Position numbers and translations under genes: made by a program. The notes under the pieces were generated by a model. It was given only the letters and a program-made list of their open reading frames with translations. It did no database searches and had not been told where the DNA came from. Shown one piece after another: positions 16,277 through 24,857 of a stretch of 64,000 nucleotides of DNA. The DNA is from Flavobacteriales bacterium (GTDB lineage: Bacteria; Bacteroidota; Bacteroidia; Flavobacteriales_F; PHOS-HE28), in contig JADJQW010000002.1 in assembly GCA_016712535.1 (NCBI GenBank), positions 1,612,001-1,676,000 on the forward strand, written 5' to 3'. Position 1 is the stretch's first letter. Each line of letters starts with the position of its first letter.

Positions 16277-17395
16277 ATGCAAGACGACTGTAATTATAAA
16301 TGGTTAGTTATTATCATTTGCCTCATCGTCGCGATCTATGGCGTGTGGCTCTCCATACGGGATCAGAAAGCTAATGAGCGCCGACGACAGAATGTGCCCC
16401 CGCAAGAAGGTGGCGTAAGTAAAACTGGCTTCACTTTCAAATTTAGTCTTGGCCCCACGTTGATCGTCTTGGGCATAGGAGGTGCTTTTTGCGCGTTGTT
16501 CTTCTTGAAGGACTGCTCACCGGGAAACCGCACGTACCGTTTCTGTGTTGAGCCTTTTGACATGGCTGGAAAAGTTTTGCAACCCGCTACTGTAAGCATC
16601 CGCGAGAAAGGAAATCCTGAAACCAGGTTGATCCCGGGTTTACATGGGCGGTATTGCACCAGTCTAGATATGGGTGCTTCGATCGAGTTGAAGGTGGGGC
16701 ATGCCAATTGCATTCCAACAGGATGGCTACCGTTCCACGTGCAGTCTGACACCAGCTTCCGCGTACAGGTCACTTGCCTACAAGATACATTGCTTAATAA
16801 CTCCACTGGTGATACGACGCATGCGCTTACTGTTGATCCGACGACTAACACGCCAGCTCAGCCGGAAGTCGTTGTCACGCCAAGCATTCCAATTGATCGG
16901 TATGACACACTCGCAACGGAACTCGTGGATCCCAACACACCTGTCTCCTATGGTACGTCCATTCTCGACTTCAGCTTGTCTCCTAGCTACTTCGCGAGCG
17001 GGGATACCGTGAAGATCCTTTTCTCAGGTTCTTTCCTCACGGATTTTGACAACTGCGTTAACGTCTCAGATGGTTCCCTTTGCTCATCGAAAGATTACCG
17101 GGGGTACAAGAACTATGGTTGGCGGTGCATCAGTGGTCGAATTGCGATCGATGGACTGAGGAGGACGGATACTTTGACGTTTAGAACGGATCCGCCTGAT
17201 ACAAAGCGCGTTCCGTCGGCACCCGATCGGATTTCGACTTGGTCTGGGAAATACGCCTTCCCTAAGGGACCACCACCTGTAGTTCGTTTTCGTGTCTACT
17301 ACGACACGGAGGCCATTTGCTCAGGAGGTTCGCATCGCTGCACCACGGTCGTTCAGAAGGCCACCATGACCATCTTGAAGAGAAGAAGGCACTAG
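16277..17395 (+). CDS. Cassette gene 4: two-helix membrane protein with extracytoplasmic beta domains
   Basis: A 372-aa protein. Membrane helices lie at residues ~9-26 (WLVIIICLIVAIYGVWL) and ~58-77 (LGPTLIVLGIGGAFCALFFL). A Cys-rich, T/S-rich region follows that looks like small beta domains (VEPFDMAGKVLQPATVSIREKG; a later Cys-containing domain with NCVNVSDGSLCSSKDY). Cysteine pairs suggest disulfides outside the cytoplasm. It lies 3 nt downstream of repeat ORF A4 and is the last gene in the alternating array; repeat B1 starts 18 nt after its stop. Function unknown. Confidence 0.7.
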   Translation: MQDDCNYKWLVIIICLIVAIYGVWLSIRDQKANERRRQNVPPQEGGVSKTGFTFKFSLGPTLIVLGIGGAFCALFFLKDCSPGNRTYRFCVEPFDMAGKVLQPATVSIREKGNPETRLIPGLHGRYCTSLDMGASIELKVGHANCIPTGWLPFHVQSDTSFRVQVTCLQDTLLNNSTGDTTHALTVDPTTNTPAQPEVVVTPSIPIDRYDTLATELVDPNTPVSYGTSILDFSLSPSYFASGDTVKILFSGSFLTDFDNCVNVSDGSLCSSKDYRGYKNYGWRCISGRIAIDGLRRTDTLTFRTDPPDTKRVPSAPDRISTWSGKYAFPKGPPPVVRFRVYYDTEAICSGGSHRCTTVVQKATMTILKRRRH

Positions 17396-17413
17396 AAACC
17401 CGCTTAGCTCTCA

Positions 17414-17499
17414 GCAGGGTCTCCACCAACCTGTCTGCGCACAGCGATCGCGTCCCGGCCAACCTCCTCCAATGGGTCTGCCGTCTTCGGCGACCCTGC
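17414..17499 (+). repeat. Family B repeat, copy 1 (86 bp, inverted ends)
   Basis: Bounded by the perfect 8-bp inverted repeats GCAGGGTC (17414-17421) and GACCCTGC (17492-17499). The interior has the block CTCCACCAACCTGTC.GCGCA, the block CCCGGCCAACC and the block TGGGTCTGCCGTCTTC. Related copies are at 20276-20358 and 22622-22708. It lies just downstream of the last cassette gene. Confidence 0.8.
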
Positions 17500-17831
17500 G
17501 GCCCCGAGGATGACACGCCACGGAGTTCCCTTTCCTTGAAGTTGAAGGTGCCTCACGTTGCGCATACCACGCACAGGCCACGCGCGGCGAGACCCATACG
17601 GGGGCATGGCGATGGCTAGCTTCAGGGTAGGCCCTGCGAGGATGATGAGTTCAACACCTACCGCTTGACGGACTACAAGGAGAAGGTCTTCCGCAGGAAA
17701 CCCTGCGGCCCAGCGGCAAAGTGCGTCAGGGTCCCGAGGACGGATACCCTGTGGAGGCCTAGTTCCATGGCCCCGTCACAGCCTACGCGCGTTGGGGATT
17801 TCAATAGCTTTGTATTAGACCTATTTGCCTC
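17500..17831. other. Intergenic region between the array and the beta-propeller gene
   Basis: Contains repeat A5 and otherwise no recognisable gene. TAGCTTTG at 17805-17812 matches the -7 consensus TAnnTTTG and lies 19 nt before the ATG at 17832, so it is a candidate promoter. No clear -33 element is seen. Confidence 0.4.
17646..17688 (+). repeat. Family A gene-tail repeat, copy 5 (short fragment)
   Basis: A 43-bp piece, GAGTTCAACACCTACCGCTT followed by GACGGACTACAAGGAGAAGGTC, nearly identical to copy 4 (EFNTYRLTDYKEKV). It is isolated from any cassette gene and followed by unrelated sequence, so it looks like a broken copy at the right end of the array. Confidence 0.7.
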
Positions 17832-20264
17832 ATGTCGTTCACGAAACAAGCATGGCGCACCTGCGTGCCTGCTGCACTCTTGGCGGGAGCCTTCTTCCAC
17901 TCCGATCGCGTTAACTGCCAATCGCTTGTTGAGCATTGGTGGCACACCGACGGTGAAGTGCGATCAATCATCGTTGATGAACCGACCAATCGTGTCTTCA
18001 TCGGCGGCAACTTCACGCATGTCTCGCCGCCAACACCTCACAGCGCACTCATCGATGCGGTGACGGCGGAACCGAGCTTGGGGCATGACCATCCTGACGA
18101 GCGTGTGGAGGCCGTGATACCCGATGGCAATGGAGGCTGGTTCATCGCAGGATACTTCAACTGGGTCGGCTCCCAGGCGCGAAGAGGTGTGGCACGAATG
18201 AACAGCGATGGCAGTGTGCATCCGTTCGATGCTGGCACGAACGGCTTCGTGCGCACGATGGCACTGGTAGGGAATACACTGTACATCGGTGGCAACTTCA
18301 CCCAAGTGAGCGGGCAGGCTCGCACGTTGATTGCGGCGGTTGATGCCACCACTGGCAGTCTTCTGCCCTGGGACCCGAACATCACGGGCCCCGCCACCAC
18401 CAGAACGGTACGAACAATCGTGCATTCCAATGGCGTGCTCTACGTCGGAGGCGTGATCAGCACCGTTGGAGGTCAGACAAGGACGAACATCGCCGCCATC
18501 GATGCGACCACAGGGAGCCCCACATCATGGGCGCCGGAGGCGAACGGGCAGGTCATTACGATTGCCGTGAATTCCGGTGTCATATACGCGGGCGGGACGT
18601 TCACGCAGATCGGAGGGCAAACTCGCAACCGCATCGCCGCGCTCAGCGAGTCTGGCATAGGCGTGGCCACCACTTGGAACCCGAATGCGAACAGCTTCGT
18701 GGAGTGCATGGCAGTGCATGCGGGCACGCTCCTCGTCGGCGGCGAGTTCAACACGATCGGCGGGCAATCGCGCTTCAGACTGGCCCAATTGAACCTCTCA
18801 GACGGGCAGGCCACGAGCTGGAATCCGGGCATCACCGGAAGCGAGGTGAATGCGCTCTCCATCAGCGGCAGCACCGTGTATGTAGGCGGGGACTTCTCAA
18901 CGGCTGGCGGTGCGCCACGGCGCTTCCTTGCTCAGTTGGACCTGAACAGCAACACAGCGCTTGCCTGGGACCCTAAAGCCTATGGCACCGTGCTAGCCTT
19001 GGGCAACCAGGATGGGAAGGTATTCGCAGGTGGTTCGTTCACGGGCATCGGTGGCGTGGACCGGACTCATCTGGCGGCCTTGGACCTGACCACGGGAGCC
19101 GCGACCAGCTGGAACCCGAATGTGGTGATCAGCGCGGCCGCGGATGGCATCAACGCCATGGTGAAGCATGGGAATACGCTTTACCTCACGGGCAACTTCA
19201 ACTCCATCAATGGCACGAATCGCGAGAATGTTGCGGCCTTGAGCCTTCCTGCCGGCACGGTCACATCATGGAACCCGGATCTCGGAGGCGACCAGTTCGT
19301 GGTTTATCGAGGCAATGCATTGGCGGTAGGCGATGGCGTAGTGTACATCGGGGGCGACTTCACCGAAGCCGGAGGCCAGCTGCGCAGCAACATCGCCGCC
19401 GTGAACACCACGAACGGCGCTGCTCTTGCGTGGAACCCTGGAGCCGATGCGCCGATCAGGTCCATAGCACTCACCGAGTCCGGTGATTCCGTCTTCGTTA
19501 GCGGCGACTTCGACACGATCGGCGGACAGGCGCGTTCCTATTTGGCGCTGCTGAGCGCCTCGGATGGCCAAGTGCTGCCTTGGGACCCGCAACCGGATAA
19601 CGGCGTGAGTGATCTGACCACGGTGGGGAATTCGTTATACGTCGGCGGCTCCTTCAACAACATCGCCAGTACGGCGCGTAATCGACTGGCCCGGTTCGAC
19701 CTTACCACTGGCGGACTTGACAGCTGGGATCCTTCGGTGACCGGATTCATCAATGTGGTGGAGCAGATGGGCGACACTGTCTTCGTCGGAGGCTCATTCT
19801 CAAGCATAGGCGGTCAAGAGATCTATGGCGCCGGCCTCATCGATGCCGATTCGGGTGTGCCATTCGACTGGGATCCGGGCACCGGTGGCGTAAAGGCCAT
19901 TGCCCAGCACGGCTGCGAGATCATGATCGGCGGCACCATTGACGGCACCTATCAGAACCCACGATTCGGCTTCGCGGTGCTCTGCGGCGCTGCGCCGAAC
20001 AGCACAGACGAAGGCATGCTCTCCCGCGGTCTTTTAGCTAGGCCGAATCCTGCATCCAGCCACTTCGAGATCCCTTTGCCCGCAGGCATGCACGTGAAGC
20101 AGTGTAATTTGCTTGATGCTTCTGGACGAAACATGAAAGTGTCCGCCAACGTGCTTTCCGACCGGGTGGAGATCGATCGCGGTTCGTTGGCGAGTGGCGT
20201 GTATTTAGTACACCTTGAATTGATGGATGGCTCGGATCAAGTGGTCCGCATAGCGCTGGACTGA
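17832..20264 (+). CDS. T9SS surface protein with delta-60-like beta-propeller repeats
   Basis: An 810-aa protein with an N-terminal signal-like segment (CVPAALLAGAFF). It has about 13 repeats of ~50 residues with the pattern YVGGxFxxIGGQxRxxLAxLxxxTGxxxxWxP, as in delta-60/beta-propeller repeat proteins of Bacteroidota. The C-terminal ~75 residues fit a type A T9SS sorting domain (ARPNPASSHFEIPLPAG ... LASGVYLVHLELMDG). It is probably exported to the cell surface or medium; a ligand cannot be assigned. Repeat B2 begins 12 nt after the stop. Confidence 0.85.
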   Translation: MSFTKQAWRTCVPAALLAGAFFHSDRVNCQSLVEHWWHTDGEVRSIIVDEPTNRVFIGGNFTHVSPPTPHSALIDAVTAEPSLGHDHPDERVEAVIPDGNGGWFIAGYFNWVGSQARRGVARMNSDGSVHPFDAGTNGFVRTMALVGNTLYIGGNFTQVSGQARTLIAAVDATTGSLLPWDPNITGPATTRTVRTIVHSNGVLYVGGVISTVGGQTRTNIAAIDATTGSPTSWAPEANGQVITIAVNSGVIYAGGTFTQIGGQTRNRIAALSESGIGVATTWNPNANSFVECMAVHAGTLLVGGEFNTIGGQSRFRLAQLNLSDGQATSWNPGITGSEVNALSISGSTVYVGGDFSTAGGAPRRFLAQLDLNSNTALAWDPKAYGTVLALGNQDGKVFAGGSFTGIGGVDRTHLAALDLTTGAATSWNPNVVISAAADGINAMVKHGNTLYLTGNFNSINGTNRENVAALSLPAGTVTSWNPDLGGDQFVVYRGNALAVGDGVVYIGGDFTEAGGQLRSNIAAVNTTNGAALAWNPGADAPIRSIALTESGDSVFVSGDFDTIGGQARSYLALLSASDGQVLPWDPQPDNGVSDLTTVGNSLYVGGSFNNIASTARNRLARFDLTTGGLDSWDPSVTGFINVVEQMGDTVFVGGSFSSIGGQEIYGAGLIDADSGVPFDWDPGTGGVKAIAQHGCEIMIGGTIDGTYQNPRFGFAVLCGAAPNSTDEGMLSRGLLARPNPASSHFEIPLPAGMHVKQCNLLDASGRNMKVSANVLSDRVEIDRGSLASGVYLVHLELMDGSDQVVRIALD

Positions 20265-20275
20265 ATTTAGCGCTT

Positions 20276-20358
20276 CGCAGCGTCTCCACCAACCTGTCAG
20301 CGCACCGCGCTCGCCGTCCCGACCAACCACCTCCGACGTCCCGCAGTGTCTCGCTGCG
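20276..20358 (+). repeat. Family B repeat, copy 2 (83 bp, altered inverted ends)
   Basis: The interior is like copy 1 (TCTCCACCAACCTGTCAGCGCA, CCCGACCAACCACCTCCGA). The terminal stem is CGCAGCG (20276-20282) pairing with CGCTGCG (20352-20358) instead of GCAGGGTC/GACCCTGC. Both sides have changed while pairing is kept. The remaining ~200 bp to the sheath gene at 20560 hold nothing recognisable. Confidence 0.7.
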
Positions 20359-20559
20359 CGGAGCATGGTGTCTCAAGTAGGCCAGACGGCCACGGAAATG
20401 GTGGCACTAGGCTGCTGGCGATGGACACTTTATATAGGTACACGGGTTCTGGTATTTCCCAAAGCCGAGCTTCAACATTCTCTGGCCTACCTTCCTTTAC
20501 CGTGTTAGAACCAGATCAGCAGGGTCCTGCTAGCGCGGTATCGTCTCGCTCCACCAGCT

Positions 20560-21714
20560 ATGGTGTACATTGAAGAAACCACGGGCGGCGCTAGGCCCAT
20601 CAGCGGCACACCGGTATCTGTGGTCGCATTCGTGGGCCGTGCCTTGCTCGGCCCGGTGAACGAGCCCAAGCGCGTAGTTAACCACGCCGAGTACGTGCGC
20701 CTCTTCGGCGGCTTGGATGTTGCTTGCCCGATGAGCTATGCGGTACTGCACTTCTTCCAGAACGGCGGCTCCGAAGCGCTGGTGGTGCGCGAGCCGAGCG
20801 GTGATGAGCCGGACGGCACATTGGCCCAAGCCAAGATGGCAACCATTACCGCTATGAACTCACTGGATGGAGCTGCGGCATTCAACATCCTGCACCTGCC
20901 GCGCTATGCGCCGGAAGTATCCGTGCCCGTGCCGGTGCTGGCAGAAGCGCTCCGGTTCTGCGCGCAGCGCGGTGCCATGTTGCTCGTGGACCCACCTGCC
21001 GAATGGCGCACAGCCAACGATGCCGCTGAAGGGGCAGCGCCTTTGCGCCAGGCCTTGGGTGGCGATGGTGCTGCCGCGGATGCCATGATCTATTTCCCAG
21101 GCGTGATGATGGCCGATAAGCAGCAGGAAGGCCGGGTGCGCGAGTTCCCGCCTGGTGGCTGCGTGGCTGGTGTAATAGCCCGAACTGACGCGAAACGTGG
21201 TGTGTGGAAGGCGCCCGCTGGTATCGAAGTTGGGCTTGTTGGCGTGCGTGCGCTGGCTTGCTCCTTGACCGATGCGGAGCAGGGCCTGTTTGCTATTTCT
21301 GGTGTGAACGCCATTCGCAAGATGGTGCCCTACGGAAATATCATCTGGGGTGCGCGCACCTTGGCGGGCGACAACCGTTTGGCCTCCGAATGGAAGTACA
21401 TCCCAGTGCGGCGCACGGGCCTGCACATTCAAGAGAGCCTGCAGCGTGGCCTGAAATGGTTGGTGTTCGAGCCGAACAACGAGCCAACCTGGGCCAAGGT
21501 GCGCATGCATGCAGGGTCTTTCATGCACGCTCTTTACAGCAAAGGCGCTTTCTGTGGCAGCACACCGAAGGAAGCCTACTTCGTGAAGTGCGACAAGGAG
21601 AACAACCCTTCAATCGACATTCACAGTGGCACCCTGCTAACCATTGGCTTCGCGCCATTAAGACCTGCCGAGTTCATCGTGATGCATATCCGCTTGCACT
21701 GCGGTGCTCAATAG
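20560..21714 (+). CDS. Orphan phage-type contractile tail sheath protein
   Basis: A 384-aa protein with clear sheath features. The N-terminal VYIEETTGGARPISG is followed by VAFVGRALLGPVNEP and FGGL ... SYAVLHFFQNGGSEALVVR. The conserved C-terminal domain has GVNAIRKMVPYGNIIWGARTL, WKYIPVRRTGLHIQESL and a terminal FAPLRPAEFIVMHI strand. Sheaths of phage tails, R-type pyocins and contractile injection systems share this layout. The ATG at 20560 may be slightly internal, since the frame is open 17 codons further but without an ATG. No baseplate, tube or spike gene is nearby, so it is an orphan. Confidence 0.85.
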   Translation: MVYIEETTGGARPISGTPVSVVAFVGRALLGPVNEPKRVVNHAEYVRLFGGLDVACPMSYAVLHFFQNGGSEALVVREPSGDEPDGTLAQAKMATITAMNSLDGAAAFNILHLPRYAPEVSVPVPVLAEALRFCAQRGAMLLVDPPAEWRTANDAAEGAAPLRQALGGDGAAADAMIYFPGVMMADKQQEGRVREFPPGGCVAGVIARTDAKRGVWKAPAGIEVGLVGVRALACSLTDAEQGLFAISGVNAIRKMVPYGNIIWGARTLAGDNRLASEWKYIPVRRTGLHIQESLQRGLKWLVFEPNNEPTWAKVRMHAGSFMHALYSKGAFCGSTPKEAYFVKCDKENNPSIDIHSGTLLTIGFAPLRPAEFIVMHIRLHCGAQ

Positions 21715-21838
21715 GTTTCCGAAGCGCAGGGAGTCCATTTGACTTGTGGGTGAACACGCGATCATGAAAATCACTGTTCTGTCTTCAATGCACCGCATCT
21801 TGGTTACAACTGCGAACCTCATAGCTGACCGGCGACTC

Positions 21839-22474
21839 TCATGCCAAGATTATATCTCCAGCTTTCAGTAGCAGCAGGGCTACAAGGATCACGAGCGCCC
21901 AAACTATGCTCGAAAAGAAAACCACATATTGTGTCTCGATCACCTGTTTCTCTACAGCGTTCTTTCCAATCTTCTTTCCCTTACGGGTTGTATACCGACC
22001 GATTGCTCCGAATAACTTCATGGGCCAGAAGAAAAGTGCGTATGCCAACCGGCCGAGGTAGAAGCAGATGCGCTGTCGAGTATTCGATTCTTTCGTGAGT
22101 AAGAGCTTCCCGGTCCAGAAGTTCTGTTCATAGGAGGTGAGCTCACCAGCTTTCACAGCCCTGGCAATCACCGATGTAGACCTCAGCCGCATGAACATGA
22201 CAATCACCCCCATGGCCAGATAATCCTTCCAAACCAGCGGCAACTCAATTGAGAACCAACCAAGAAGCAAATCGAATAATGGATGCACCAAGGAGCGGAA
22301 AAGCTCGAGGAGCTGCCTAAACCAGTCGGGAATTAACGCCCATGGCGCCTTGAGTATTCTCAACATCAGGGAGTCGAGCATATTCACAATTCCAAAGCCG
22401 CCAACCATGGAACCAGTGATGATGAACCAGGGTTGTTTGAAGAGTGGTTTGAGCAACTCTAGTACGTCCTTCAT
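21839..22474 (-). CDS. Integral membrane protein, unknown function
   Basis: A 211-aa protein with hydrophobic segments near residues 15-35 (PWFIITGSMVGGFGIVNML), 60-75 (LVHPLFDLLLGWF), 85-96 and 190-207 (VVFFSSIVWALVILVALLLL). The loop contains ESNTRQRICFYLGRLAYALF. Codon use is A/T-rich, like the cassette genes. It stands alone, transcribed toward the sheath gene, with no partner. I recognise no family. Confidence 0.6.
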   Translation of the reverse strand: MKDVLELLKPLFKQPWFIITGSMVGGFGIVNMLDSLMLRILKAPWALIPDWFRQLLELFRSLVHPLFDLLLGWFSIELPLVWKDYLAMGVIVMFMRLRSTSVIARAVKAGELTSYEQNFWTGKLLLTKESNTRQRICFYLGRLAYALFFWPMKLFGAIGRYTTRKGKKIGKNAVEKQVIETQYVVFFSSIVWALVILVALLLLKAGDIILA

Positions 22475-22621
22475 GCTGCAGAGTGCTTTGGAATCGAATT
22501 GAACTGATTCAATTTTCGCTCAGTGAGTTCCCTCAATTCAGCACAGGTTTGTTGCCTAATGTAGGACCATTGAGGATACAGCAGCGTGCGCGCGCATGCT
22601 GGTCTCAACCTCTTTTTCTCT

Positions 22622-22708
22622 GCAGGGTCTCCACCAACATATTAGCGCACCGCGATCGCCGTCCCGGCAAACCGCCTCCGATGGGTCTGCCGTCTTCCGC
22701 GACCCTGC
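22622..22708 (+). repeat. Family B repeat, copy 3 (87 bp, inverted ends)
   Basis: Ends GCAGGGTC (22622-22629) and GACCCTGC (22701-22708), identical to copy 1. The interior matches it over CTCCACCAAC, TAGCGCACCGCGATCGC and TGGGTCTGCCGTCTTCCGC. Confidence 0.8.
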
Positions 22709-22894
22709 GGCCTCGGCATACTGATTCCCGCCTTGCACGATGACCGTGGCGCAGGCTTCGGCCTGCGCCGAGCGTCCTTCCTCGGCTGCGTCCATCTGGT
22801 GCCGCGCATCGCCGGCGCTTCGCGCGTGGGCGCCGGCCACCAGCGGCGGTGCTACCGCTCCACCGCCTATTTTGGTGGCGCCAACCCCCTGCCG
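22709..22894. other. Leader region of the PKD/T9SS gene
   Basis: No gene supported. The plus frame of the following gene stays open back to 22733, but the residues there lack a signal peptide and look non-coding. CTATTTTGG at 22867-22875 is close to a -7 box but has the wrong spacing for TAnnTTTG. Confidence 0.3.
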
Positions 22895-24508
22895 ATGAAC
22901 CCGATGCGATTCCTTCCGGTGCTGCTCTTCCCCTTCGCAGCGCAGGCCCAGACCACCTACACGCAGACCCTGCCGCTGATGCAGGGCGTGTACAGCTGGA
23001 CGCCCTTCGATTTCACCGCCACGCCGCCCACCACGGGTCCCGGCGAGCTGAGCTGCCAGTGGCTGGCCTGCTGGATGAGCGGCTTCGGCGGCAACGACAT
23101 CAGCATCGAGTTCCAGACCGGGGCGAGCGCCTGGGAGGAAGTGCTGTACCAGGGCGGCAACTACCAGGAGTGCACCTACATCCCGGCCGCGAGCACGGTG
23201 CCCGGCGCCACGCTGGCGGCGGCCATCGCCTACGGCGGCGGCACCATACACGGCCGGGTGCGCGCCTCGGACAATTGCGTGGCGGGCTGGGGCTGCAGCG
23301 GGAGCAGCGACCCCAATGTGAACGGGCTCACCCTGAGCTACACCGCGCACGCGGCCAACTTCAGCGCGGCCGACCCCAGCGTGTGCCCGGGCAGCACGGT
23401 GAGCTTCACCGACCTGAGCATCAACACGCCCAGCAGCTACCAATGGATCTTCGAGGGCGGCGTGCCCAGCGGCAGCATCCAGCAGAACCCCACGGTGCAG
23501 TACCCCGGCAGCGGCAGCTTCGATGTGACGCTGATCGTGGAGACGGTGGATGGCCCGGACACACTGGTGATGCCGGATTACGTCACCGTGCACGACCTGC
23601 CGCCCGCGAACGCCGGTGTGGACGAGGATGTGTGCCTGGGCCAGAGCGCGCAGCTGCAGGCCAGCGGCGGCAGCGGTTACCAATGGTTCCCAGCCACCGG
23701 ATTGAACAACGACGGGATCGCGGCGCCGATCGCGACGCCCACGGAGACCACGAGCTACACCGTGCTGGTCACCGATGCGAACGGCTGCCAGGCCAGCGAC
23801 TTCATGATCCTCACCGTGCACGCGCTGCCCACCGTGCAGGCCTCGGCGGGCAACAACATCATTTGCCTCGGCGACACGGCCAACATCATCGCTGTGGGCG
23901 CGCAGCTGTACACCTGGAGCCCCAACCTCTTCATCAGCGGCACCAGCGGCGCCAGCGTGGAGGTGTGGCCCACCAGCGATTTCACGTGGACGGTGAACGG
24001 CACGGATGGCTACGGATGCCAGAACAGCACCACGGTGACCATCGAGGTGAACCCGCCGCCGCCTGCGCCCACCGTGACCAATACGGGCATGCAGGTGAGC
24101 AGCACGCCGGCCAGCGGCTACCAGTGGTACCTGAACGGCGACCCCATCGCCGGTGCCACGCAGCAGGAATGGACCCCGGTGGTGAACGGCAACTACAGCG
24201 TGGTGATCACCGACGCCAACGGCTGCCACAGCCAGAGCCTGCCGGTGTACTTCGGCACCGTGGGCGTGGCCGATGCCGCTGCCCTCGGCTTGCGCCTGTA
24301 CCCGCAGCCGGCCAGCGAGGAAGTGGTGGTGGCGGGCCTGCGCGAAACCACCCCGGCGCGCCTGCTCGATGCGGCGGGCCGCATCGCGTGGCAGGGCTCG
24401 CTGCCCCGCAACGCCGCGCGCATCGACCTGCGCGGCCTGACCAGCGGACGCTACGTGCTGGAGCTGGGCACGCGCGATGCGGTGCGACTCGCGGTGATGA
24501 AAGAGTGA
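22895..24508 (+). CDS. PKD/gliding-type T9SS surface protein
   Basis: A 537-aa protein starting MNPMRFLPVLLFPFAAQAQ (signal peptide). It has an N-terminal ~140-residue domain with several Cys, then a PKD-like region (VSFTDLSINTPSSYQWIFEGG). Ig-like modules of the GQSAQLQASGGSGYQWFPATGL type follow, common in large Bacteroidota adhesins. The C-terminal ~75 residues (LYPQPASEEVVVAGL ... TSGRYVLELG) are a T9SS type A sorting domain. Three nt after the stop lies a copy of an adenylate-cyclase gene tail followed by family C repeat sequence, so the gene abuts foreign 3' DNA. Confidence 0.85.
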   Translation: MNPMRFLPVLLFPFAAQAQTTYTQTLPLMQGVYSWTPFDFTATPPTTGPGELSCQWLACWMSGFGGNDISIEFQTGASAWEEVLYQGGNYQECTYIPAASTVPGATLAAAIAYGGGTIHGRVRASDNCVAGWGCSGSSDPNVNGLTLSYTAHAANFSAADPSVCPGSTVSFTDLSINTPSSYQWIFEGGVPSGSIQQNPTVQYPGSGSFDVTLIVETVDGPDTLVMPDYVTVHDLPPANAGVDEDVCLGQSAQLQASGGSGYQWFPATGLNNDGIAAPIATPTETTSYTVLVTDANGCQASDFMILTVHALPTVQASAGNNIICLGDTANIIAVGAQLYTWSPNLFISGTSGASVEVWPTSDFTWTVNGTDGYGCQNSTTVTIEVNPPPPAPTVTNTGMQVSSTPASGYQWYLNGDPIAGATQQEWTPVVNGNYSVVITDANGCHSQSLPVYFGTVGVADAAALGLRLYPQPASEEVVVAGLRETTPARLLDAAGRIAWQGSLPRNAARIDLRGLTSGRYVLELGTRDAVRLAVMKE

Positions 24509-24511
24509 ACG

Positions 24512-24760
24512 GCAAGGCGCAGGCGAAGGGGGAGATGTACTTCGTGGCATACGCTTGATCGAGCTCGTTGCGGCAACCTCTAGACGCGCTCACCGGCTAC
24601 AAGCCCGGCAAGCGGATCGAGCTGGGCTGGATGAGCAGGGGGCGCCTTTCGATCTCGGATGTGATCGAACCGCACAAGCGTCACTCGAAGAGGACCCGGG
24701 CGCGCGAAGCCGATCACGCAGGATCCCGACGCCTCGGGACTGAGGCGGAGAGCCTGCGGA
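24512..24760 (+). repeat. Composite repeat: cyclase 3' tail plus family C copy 4
   Basis: 24512-24558 encodes a KAQAKGEMYFVAYA stop, matching the end of the cyclase gene at 26840-26891. After a spacer with the shared block ACCTCTAGAC, 24593-24640 copies the parC end (GGCTACAAGCCCGGCAAGCG, GATCGAGCTGGGCTGGATGAG) with one base lost relative to parC. The remainder is the family C tail with GCGCGCGAAGCCGATCACGC and CTGAGGCGGAGAGCCTGCGG. No gene body precedes either tail here. Confidence 0.8.
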
Positions 24761-24857
24761 GATAGTTGTCATGACAGAAAGGATGTAGCTTGCTCATCAG
24801 AGCGGCCGTTGTCGCAGTCGTCAGGCCGTTGGCCTTGCAACCCCGCACCCTCGCCCA

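Noticed and set aside
13583..17395. Integron cassette array
   Set aside because: No integron integrase is in the window and the repeats are coding-like gene tails, not attC-type imperfect palindromes.
20560..21714. Prophage region
   Set aside because: Only a sheath gene is present; no capsid, terminase, integrase or other tail genes nearby.
22556..24550. 664-aa minus-strand frame opposite the PKD/T9SS gene
   Set aside because: His/Arg/Ala-rich shadow; the plus strand has signal peptide, PKD and sorting domain.
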